Shown piece by piece: positions 55,561 through 64,000 of a stretch of 64,000 bases of DNA. The stretch is from Elymus sibiricus. Lineage: Eukaryota; Streptophyta; Magnoliopsida; Poales; Poaceae. Made by a program: the position numbers and the translations under genes. The first letter of the stretch is position 1. Every line of letters begins with the position of its first letter. Location: NCBI GenBank assembly GCA_039707655.1, contig CM077670.1, positions 150,082,001-150,146,000 on the forward strand, written 5' to 3'. The notes beneath the pieces were generated by a model that was not told the DNA's origin, did not search any database, and saw only the letters and a program-made list of their open reading frames with translations.

Positions 55561-56562
55561 AAAAGAAAAAATAGATACACATGTGAAACAAAGAAAAGTG
55601 CACTTGTAAAAAAGATTTTTTTAAATGGACATTCAACTTACGTGATGCTGGTTACATCCCCCCTATAAATTTTGCAAAAACATGTTATTTCATGCATGTA
55701 CAAACTATTCCCCTCTGTTACATTTTCAGAATTATACAATTAGTTTCCCCCTCCCCCCTCCTTTTTCTGCATGATTTTTTTTAAAAGGTCCAGTTAGCAT
55801 GAGTGTGTTGCTGCGGTTAGCATGTACATATCCTCGCGACGATAAATTCCTTCAAATAACCTTACAAGCTTCAGTTATCATGCATGCTACAGTTAGCATG
55901 CATAAAACTAAACATAAAAAAAAACTTCAGTTATCTCCCGTAAAATAATGCAGTTAACTTTCATTCAGTCAAAACAAAAAAAATGTGCAGTTAGCATGAG
56001 TGCATTGATACGGTTAGCCATGGACAGAGTCACGCGACGATTGCTTCTGGAAAAAAAAGCGTGCAGTTAGCATAAAGTGCATGCATAAAAGTTAAAACCT
56101 TCACGACTCAATTGACTTCGGTTTTGCTAAAAAAGAAAAGGTTGCATGACAACTTGAAACAATGCTGACATTGATATATGATTTGAAAAAGAATGTGCAG
56201 TGCTATCCATTCTTTATTTCTGAAAATTGGGGAAAAGGAGCAGTTATGGTACACGCGCCCGTCAGTTGTAAAGGAGCTGCTCCCGATGGGCTCGCTACAC
56301 TAAGCGCCCGTTCCCCTCTTCCACCAACGTGAAAACTCAAAAGTCTCGAGGAACGCGCCATTAAACGCGACGTGGGGAGGCCGGTTGGGTACGGGAATGC
56401 TAGTCATGGGTAGTGGGAATGCTAACTGACTCTTCCATCTCTCGAACACGCTACAAAAAGCCCTCTCCCCACTTCCAAAAATTCCCCAAAAAAATCACCT
56501 TCCACCTCCCCGCTCCCCCTTCCACCACTCTGGCGCAGAGCGAAAAGATCGCCTAGTCACCC
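55561..56562 (+). promoter_or_regulatory. Spacer and promoter of exo3, with CAGTTAGCATG words
   Basis: At 55780-56090 words such as CAGTTAGCATGAGTG, CGGTTAGCATG and CAGTTATC recur every 25-45 bp. From 56290 the sequence becomes GC- and C-rich. CTACAAAAAGCCCTC at 56451-56465 resembles the exo1 TATA-like string and lies about 110 nt before the exo3 ATG. Confidence 0.45.
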
Positions 56563-56681
56563 ATGGAAGGTCGTGTGGCGGTGCAGGTCGGTGACCAGTA
56601 CGGCGACGACTACATCGTCAAGGCCCACCTGGAGAGGAAGCTCTTCGTCAAGTACACCGACGACCCGGCGAAGGCAGCCAA
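56563..56681 (+). pseudogene. exo3: N-terminal fragment of a third exonuclease paralogue, cut by Copia
   Basis: About 40 codons run from an ATG in good context (ACCCATGGAAGG) to the exact edge of the Copia LTR at 56682. The fragment DDYIVKAHLERKLFVKYTDDPAKA aligns in pattern with exo1 (TTKLKDVDLHGKEML-VVCTSNPDKA) and exo2 (KLHVIHTSDLRKA). The exonuclease motifs would lie beyond the insertion and are not in the window. The assignment rests on this N-terminal pattern and the shared promoter string, so it is moderate. Confidence 0.5.
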
Positions 56682-58440
56682 TGTTGGGGAACGTTGCATG
56701 GGAAACAAAAATTTTCCTACGCTCACCAAGATCGATCTAGGAGATGAACATCTACGAGAGGAGATATTGGATCTACATACCCTTGTAGATCACTAAGCGG
56801 AAGCGTTAAGAAACGCGGTTGATGTAGTCGAACGTCTTCGCGATCCAATCACGATCCGTCCACGAACTCCCGATCAAGTGCCGAACGGACGGCACCTCCG
56901 AGTTTGGCACACGTGCGGCTCGGCGGCGTCCTCTCCTTCTTGATCCAGCAAGTGAGAGAGGGGGGTAGATGAGATCGGGACCAACACGACGATATGGTGG
57001 TGGTGGTGGCAGCGGAATTCTGGCAGGGCTTCGCCAAGCGCGTACCGGTGAAACGTGGGAGGAGTTGGGAGAGGTAACGGGCAAGGGTCCAAGGCGTGGC
57101 TGCCCCCAACGCCTCCCCACCTTTATATAGGCGTGGAGGGGGCTGGTGGCTTGCCCTCCAAGGCCCTAGGGTCGTTGGACAAAGGGGGAGGAAGGAAATC
57201 CCTCATTTCCTTCCCCACCGATCGCTATCCCCCCTTTTTAGGGATCCTGATCTTATCCCTTTGGGATATGATACTATTCCTTTTAAGGGAGGATCTTGGT
57301 GCGCCTAGACCAGAGTTGTGGGGACTTTCTCCACTACCCACGTTCATGTGGGTCCCCCATGCAGGTGGGCCCCACTCCGGAACCTTCTAGAACCTTCCCG
57401 GTACAATACTGAAAAAACTCGAACTTTTTCCGGAACCCCGATAACAACTTTCCATATATGAATCTTTACCTCCGGACTATTCCGGAGCTCCTCGCGATGT
57501 CCCGGATCCCATCCAGGACTCCGAACAACCTTCGGACTTTCCACTATTAATATCTCAATACTACCCTAGCGCTACTGAACGTTAAGCGTGCGACCCTACG
57601 GGTTCGGGAATATGCAGACATGACCGAGACTCCTCTCCGGTCAATAACCAATAGCGGGACCTGGATGCCCATATTGGTTCCTACATATTCAACGAAGATC
57701 TTTATCGGTCGAACCTCGATGTCAAGGATTCAGTCAATCCCGTATGCAGTTCCCTTTGTCCATCGGTATGTTACTTGCCCGAGATTCGATCGTCGGTATC
57801 TCCATACCTAGTTCAATCTCGTTACCGGCAAGTCTCTTTACTCGTTCCGTAATACAAGATCCCGTGGCTAACTCTTTAGTCACATTGCTTGCAAGCTTAT
57901 TGTGATGCTGTATTACCGAGTGGGCCCTGAGATACCTTTCCGTCATACGGAGTGACAAATTCCCAGTCTTGATCCATGCCAACTCAACAGACACCCTCGG
58001 AGATACCTGTAGAGCATCTTTATAGTCACCCAGTTACGTTGCGACGTTTGATACACACAAGGTACTCCTCCGGTGTCAGTGAGTTGCATGATCTCATGGT
58101 CATAGGAACAGATACTTGACATGCGAAAACGATAGCAATAAACTTGACACGATCATATGCTACGTTCATAGTTTGGGTCTTGTCCATCACATCATTCTCC
58201 TAATGATGTGATCCCGTTATCAAATGACAACTCATGTCTATGACCAGGAAACCATGGCCATCTTTGATCAACGAGCTAGTCCGGTAGAGGCTCACTAGGG
58301 ACATGTTGTTGTCTATGTATCCACACATGTATTTGTGCTTCCAACCAATACAATTATAGCATGGATAATAAACGATTATCATAAACAAGGAAATATAATA
58401 ATAACCATTTTATTATTGCCTCTAGGGCATATTTCCAATA
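56682..58440 (-). repeat. 3' LTR of the Copia element (1759 bp)
   Basis: On the minus strand it begins TATTGGAAATATGCCCTAGA, where the family normally starts TG, so the terminal dinucleotide is mutated. It ends CGTTCCCCAACA. Length is typical for Angela/BARE-1. Confidence 0.9.
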
Positions 58441-58451
58441 GTCTCCCACTT
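58441..58451 (-). other. Polypurine tract of the Copia element
   Basis: AAGTGGGAGAC on the minus strand lies directly before the 3' LTR. Confidence 0.75.
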
Positions 58452-58474
58452 GCACTAGAGTCAATAATCTAGCA

Positions 58475-61081
58475 TTACATGGTTATGAATCTAACACCCA
58501 TAGAGTTCTGGTGTTGATCATGTTTTGCCCGTGGAAGAGGTTTAGTCAACGGATCTGCAACATTCAGATCCGTGTGCACTTTGCAAATGTTTATGTCCTC
58601 CTCCTTGATCGCATCGCGGATGGAATTGAAGCGTCGCTTTATGTGTCTGGTCCTCTTGTGAAACCTTGGTTCCTTGGCTAGAGCAATGGCACCAGTGTTG
58701 TCACAGAACAGAGTCATCGGGTCCAGTGCACTGGGCACAACTCCAAGATCTGTCATGAACTGCTTCATCCAGACACCTTCCTTCGCCGCCTCCGAGGCAG
58801 CTATGTACTCCGCTTCGCATGTAGAATCAGCTACCACGCTTTGCTTGGAACTGCACCAGCTTACCGCTCCCCCATTTAGAATATATACGTATCCGGTTTG
58901 AGACTTAGAGTCATCCGGATCAGTGTCAAAGCTTGCATCGACGTAACCCTTTACGACGAGCTCTTGATCACCTCCATAAACGAGAAACATTTCCTTAGTC
59001 CTTTTCAGGTACTTAAGGATATTCTTGACCGCTGTCCAGTGTTCCACTCCTGGATCACTTTGAAACCTTCCGGCCATACTTATGGCAAGGCTGACATCTG
59101 GTCTTGTGCACAACATCGCATACATGATAGAGCCTATGGCAGAAGCATAGGGGATGACACTCATCTTTTCTCTATCCTCTGTAGTCGCTGGGCATTGAGT
59201 CTTACTCAACTTCACACCTTGCAAAACAGGCAAGAACCCCTTCTTGGACTGATCCATTTTGAACTTCTTCAAAACTTTATCAAGGTATGTGCTCTGTGAA
59301 AGTCCTATTAAGCGTCTCGATCTATCTCTATAGATCTTGATGCCTAATATGAAAGCAGCTTCTCCTAGGTCCTTCATTGAAAAACTCTTGTTCAAATATT
59401 CCTTCACGCTTTCCAAAAGTTTTATATTGTTTCCAATCAGTAATATGTCATCCACATATAATATTAGAAACGCTATAGAGCTCCCACTCACTTTCTTGTA
59501 AATACAAGCTTCTCCGTAAACTTGTATAAACCCAAACGCTTTGATCACCTCATCAAAGCGAAGATTCCAACTCCGAGACGCTTGCACCAGTCCATAAATG
59601 GATCGCTGGAGTTTGCAAACTTTGTCAGCATTCTCTGGATCGACAAAACCTTCTGGTTGCATCATATACAACTCTTCCTTAAGAAAACCGTTAAGGAACG
59701 CTGTTTTGACATCCATCTGCCAAATTTCATAATCGAAAAATGCAGCTATTGCTAACATGATTCTGACGGACTTAAGTATCGCTACGGGTGAGAAAGTCTC
59801 ATCGTAGTCAACTCCTTGAACTTGTGAAAAACCCTTTGCCACAAGTCGAGCTTTATAGACGGTGACATTACCGTCCGCGTCCGTCTTCTTCTTGAAGATC
59901 CATTTATTCTGAATGGCCTTTCGCCCTTGAGGTAATACTTCCAAAGTCCATACTTTGTTTTCATACATGGATCCCATCTCGGATTTCATGGCCTCTAACC
60001 ATCTGTCGGAATCCGGGCCCACCATCGCTTCTCCATAGCTCGTAGGTTCATCGTTGTCCAACAACATGACCCCCAAGACAGGGTTACCGTACCACTCAGG
60101 AGCAGTACGTATCCTTGTCGACCTATGAGGTTCGATAGTAACTTGATCCGAAGCTTCATGATCACCATCATCAGCTTCCTCTTCAACTGACGTAGGTTCC
60201 ACAGAAACATCTTTCTGCGCAGTGCTACTCTCTGGTTGAAGTAAAGGTTCAACAACCTCATCAAGTTCTATCTTCCTCCCACTCAATTCTTTCGAGAGAA
60301 ACTCTTTCTCGAGAAAGTACCCGTTCTTAGTGACAAACACTTTGCCTTCGGATCTGAGATAGAAGGTATACCCAACCGTCTCTTTTGGGTATCCTATGAA
60401 GACGCATTTGTCCGCTTTGGGTTCAAGCTTTTCTGGCTGAAGCCTTTTGACATAAGCATCGCATCCCCAAACTTTAAGAAACGACAACTTTGGTTTCTTG
60501 CCAAACCACAGTTCATACGGTGTCGTCTCAACGGACTTAGATGGTGCCCTATTTAAAGTGAATGCAGCTGTCTCTAACGCATAACCCCAAAATGATAGTG
60601 ACAGATCGGCAAGAGACATCATAGAACGCACCATATCCAATAAGGTTCGATTACGATGTTCGGACACACCATTACGCTGTGGTGTTCCAGGTGGCGTCAA
60701 CTGTGAAACAATTCCACATTGTCTTAAGTGACTGCCAAACTCATAACTCAGATATTCTCCCCCTCGATTAGATCGTAGGAATTTGATCTTCTTGTTACGA
60801 TGATTCTCAACTTCACTCTGAAATTGCTTGAACTTTTCAAACGTTTCAGACTTGTGTTTCAATAAGTAAATATACCCATATCTACTCAAATCGTCGGTGA
60901 AGGTGAGAAAATAACGATATCCACCGCGCGCCTCAATGCTCATCAGACCGCACACATCAGTATGTATGATTTCCAACAAGTCACTTGCCCGTTCCATTGT
61001 TCCGGAGAACGGGGTCTTAGTCATCTTGCCCATGAGGCATGGTTCGCATGTGTCAAGTGATTCAAAATCAAGTGACTCCAA
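58475..61081 (-). pseudogene. Copia pol, 3' part: integrase, reverse transcriptase, RNase H
   Basis: An 868-codon frame with the integrase core (IHTDVCG, then LRSNRGGEY, then RNGVSEHRNR), Copia RT (WIFKKK...KARLVAKGF, FLILYVDDILLIGN) and RNase H (VDASFDTD, TCEAEYIAASEA). The RT active-site YVDD is intact. The second integrase carboxylate, normally Asp in SDRGGEY, is Asn here (codon 60769-60767). The frame is separated from gag by the lesion at 61101-61104. The protein set of this copy is therefore defective. Confidence 0.9.
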
Positions 61082-61088
61082 AAGTCCA

Positions 61089-62456
61089 TTAGCATGGAGT
61101 TTTGTTCATGCGTTTTACACCAATATGACCTAAGCGGCAGTGCCACAAGAAAGTGGTACTATCATTATCAACTCTACATCTTTTGGCATCAATGTTATGA
61201 ACATGTGTATCATCACTATCGAGATTCAATAAGAATAAACCCCTCACAATGGGTGCATGACCATAAAAGATATTACCCATATAAATAGAACAACCATTAT
61301 TCTCTGATTTAAATGAGTAACCGTCTCGCATTAAACAAGATCCAGATATAATGTTCATGCTCAACGCAGGCACTAAATAACAATTATTCAGGTTCATCAC
61401 TAATCCCGATGGTAATCGAAGAGCGAGCGTGCCGACGGCGATCACATCAACCTTGGAACCATTTCCCACGCGCATCATCACTTCGTCCTTCGCCAGCCTT
61501 CGTCTATTCCGTAGTTCCTGCTTTGAGTTGCAAATGTGAGCAACCACACCGGTATCAAATACCCAGGCACTACAACGAGAGTTGGTAAGGTACACATCAA
61601 TAACATGTATATCATATATACCTTGTTTGGCGTTGGCCCCCTTCTTGTCGGCCAGATACTTGGGGCAGTTCCGCTTCCAGTGGCCAGTTCCCTTGCAATA
61701 GAAGCACTCAGTTTCCGGCTTGGGCCCAGCCTTGGGTTTCTTCACGGGAGGGGCAACTGCTTTGCCACTCTTCTTGGAGTTTCCCTTCTTGCCCTTGCCA
61801 TTCTTCTTGAAACTAGTGGTTTTATTGACCATCAACACTTGATGCTCCTTCTGGATGTCTGACTCAGCGACTTTCAGCATCGCAAACAGCTCGGCGACTG
61901 ACTTGTTCATCCCTTGCATGTTATAGTTCAACACGAAGCTCTTGTAGCTAGGTGGTAGCGATTGAAGAACTCTGTCAGTGATCGCCTCTGGCGGGAGCAC
62001 AACACCCAACTCAGCCAGACGGTTGTAATACCCAGACATTTTGAGTATGTGTTCACTGACAGACCCGTTCTCCTCCATCTTGCAAGCATAGAACTTATCG
62101 GAGGTCTCATACCTCTCGATCCAGGCATTCTTCTCAAAAATAAACTTCAACTCCTGGAACATCTCATATGCTCCATGACGTTCAAAACGCCTTTGAAGTC
62201 CCGGTTCTAAGCCATACAACATGGCGCACTGAACTATTGAGTAGTCATCAACACGCGCCTGCCAGGTGTTCATAACGTCCACAGACGCTGGAGGGGGTCG
62301 CTCACCAAGCGGTGCATCAAGGACATAAGCCTTTTGGGCAGCCGTGAGGATAATCCTCAGATTACGGGCCCAGTCTACAAAGTTACTTCCATCATCTTTC
62401 AGCTTGGCTTTCTCTAGGAACGCATTGAAATTCAGGGAAGCTACTGCGCGAGCCAT
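61089..62456 (-). pseudogene. Copia gag and protease, frameshifted at its end
   Basis: A 455-codon frame. Gag starts with MARAVASLNFNAFLEKAKL and includes the UBN2-like region. A Cys/His zinc knuckle (CFYCKGTGHWKRNCP) lies near residue 250, and an aspartic protease active site (WVFDTG) follows near residue 300. The start of integrase (LWHCRLGHIG) is reached before a one-base gain in a T run at 61101-61104 (plus strand) ends the frame. Confidence 0.88.
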
Positions 62457-63733
62457 TGATCTACAACATAAATTTGCAAAGACAACTTAGACTATTGTTC
62501 AAGATAATGAGTTTAGTTTACTTAAAAACTCCCACTCAAATCGACATCCCTCCGGTCGTCCGAGTGTAACATGATCCAAATTCACCAACCCAAGTCCGAT
62601 CATCACGTGAGATGAGGTGGTTTCAATGGTGAACATCTCCATGTTAATCATATCTACTATATGACTCATGTTCGACCTTTCGGTCTCTTGTGTTCCGAGG
62701 CCATGTCTGTACATGCTAGGCTCGTCAAGTTTAACCCAAGTGTTCCGCATGTGCAAAACTGGCTTGCACCCGTTGTATGTGAACGTAGAGTCTATGACAC
62801 CCGGTCATCACGTGGTGCTTCGAAACGACGAACTTTCGCAACGGTGCACACTTGGGGAGAACACAATTTTATCTTGTAATTTTAGAGAGGGATCACCTTA
62901 TAATGCTACCATCGTCCTAAGCAAAATAAGATGCATAAAAAGATTAACATCACATGCAAATCATAAGTGACATGATATGGCCATCAACTTGTGCTTTTGA
63001 TCACCATCTCCAAAGCACCGGCACGATCTCCATCGTCACCGGCATGACACCATGATCTCCATCATCATGATCTCCATCATCGCGTCGCCATCGGGGTTGT
63101 CACGCCAACCATGCTTCTACTACTATTGCTACCGTTTAGCGATAAAGTAAAGCATTACATAGCGCTTAATGATTGACACGCAGGTCATACAATAATTAAA
63201 GACAACCCTATGGCTCCTGCCGGTTGCCGTATACATCGACATGCAAGCCGAGATAAACTATTACAAAATATGATCATATCATACATCAAATATATTTCAT
63301 CACGTCTTTGGCCATATCATATCACAACATACCCTGCAAAAACAAGTTAGACGTCCTCTAATTTGTTGTTGCATGTTTTACGTGGCTGCTATGGGTATCT
63401 AGCAAGAACAATTCTTACCTACGCAAAACCACAACGGTGATATGCAAGTTGCTATTTAACCTTCTACAAGGACCGTCTTCGTTGAATCCGATTCAACTAA
63501 GGTGGGAGAGACAGACACCCGCCAGCCATCTTATGCAACAAAGTCGCATGTCAGTCGATGGAACCGGTCTCATGTACGCGGACATGTAACGTTGGTCCGG
63601 GCCGCTTCATCCCACAATACCGCTGAATCAAGAAAAGACCAAGGAAGGAAGCAATCTGAATATCAACGCCCACAAACTCCTTTGTGTTCTACTCGTGATG
63701 TCATCTACGCAAAGACCTACCTCATGATGCCAC
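62457..63733 (-). other. Untranslated leader and primer region of the Copia element
   Basis: About 1.28 kb between the LTR and gag with no coding signal; long leaders are usual in this family. Next to the LTR the minus strand reads GTGGCATCATGAGG, which resembles the initiator-Met primer site with several mismatches. Confidence 0.7.
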
Positions 63734-64000
63734 TGTTGGGGAACGTTGCATGGGAAACAAAAAATTTCCTACGCTCACCAAGATCGATCTAGGAGATGAA
63801 CATCTACGAGAGGAGAGATTGGATCTACATACCTTTGTAGATCGCTAAGCGGAAGCGTTAAGAAACACGGTTGATGTAGTCGAACGTCTTCGCGATCCAA
63901 TCACGATCCGTCCACGAACTCCCGATCAAGTGCCGAACGGACGGCACCTCCGAGTTTAGCACACGTGCGGCTCGGCGGCGTCCTCTCCTTCTTGATCCAG
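63734..64000 (-). repeat. 5' LTR of the Copia element, truncated by the window
   Basis: The plus strand begins TGTTGGGGAACGTTGCATGG, collinear with 56682 onward, and continues to the last base. Confidence 0.95.

Larger units (their letters stand above)
56682..64000 (-). mobile_element. Angela/BARE-1-like Copia retrotransposon, runs past the window end
   Basis: Minus-strand order: partial 5' LTR (64000-63734), primer region, leader of about 1.3 kb, gag-pol (62456-58475), purine tract (58451-58441) and 3' LTR (58440-56682). LTR tips (TGTTGGGGAACGTTGCATGG and TATTGGAAATATGCCC on opposite strands) match the Triticeae Angela/BARE/WIS group. The left target-site flank is GCCAA (56677-56681); the right one is outside. 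Over the 267 bp visible in both LTRs there are about six differences (2.2 percent). It disrupts exo3. Confidence 0.9.

Overview
The window looks like repeat-rich nuclear DNA of a grass, most likely Triticeae (wheat, barley or a relative). The main reason is a Copia element on the minus strand at the right end, whose LTR begins and ends like the Angela/BARE-1/WIS family. Long-LTR chromovirus remains and genes with grass-like GC-rich 5' ends fit this. Genes have spliceosomal introns, and there is no bacterial-type gene organisation. Exon coordinates were worked out by hand from splice signals, reading frame and paralogue comparison; no database search was possible.

Layout. 0.3-1.7 kb: a Werner-type (DEDDy) 3'-5' exonuclease gene with one frameshift (exo1, +). 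3.35-11.9 kb: a decayed gene with two Ulp1/C48 cysteine protease domains (Ulp1-A, -). 12.6-13.6 kb: a roughly 240-bp GC-rich tandem repeat. 14.0-22.0 kb: an apparently intact 17-exon paralogue encoding 1593 residues, again with two C48 domains (Ulp1-B, -). 23.3-24.0 kb: an intact single-exon exonuclease (exo2, +). 24.6-24.9 kb: a plant snRNA-type Pol III promoter (-) leading into an unidentified RNA of about 190 nt with a T8 terminator. 25.5-26.5 kb: a two-exon B3-domain gene (+).

28.0-29.5 kb: a composite element with three (TA)n arrays, bounded by W-W'-W palindromic modules. 30.2-41.6 kb: a Gypsy chromovirus with LTRs of about 4.1 kb, longer than its deleted interior. 41.6-45.7 kb: mostly unexplained DNA. 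45.7-49.5 kb: a 3.8-kb LTR-type element with a 5-bp target duplication, a single 1046-codon ORF, and terminal repeats in inverted rather than direct orientation. 49.8-50.3 kb: a second, short W-W'-W element. 50.7-55.6 kb: a FAR1/MULE-transposase-like gene with four single-base frame lesions (+). 56.56 kb: the first 40 codons of a third exonuclease paralogue (exo3, +), cut by the Angela-like Copia element that runs off the window end.

Two themes link the regions. First, three exonuclease paralogues each lie beside a gene of a class often associated with transposons (Ulp1-type or FAR1-type). Second, introns and spacers around these genes are built from locally homogenised, degenerate 15-30 bp word repeats that often contain CAGTT/GCAGT. 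The best candidates for something undescribed are the W-W'-W modules, the double-protease gene pair, the Pol III locus and the inverted-LTR element.
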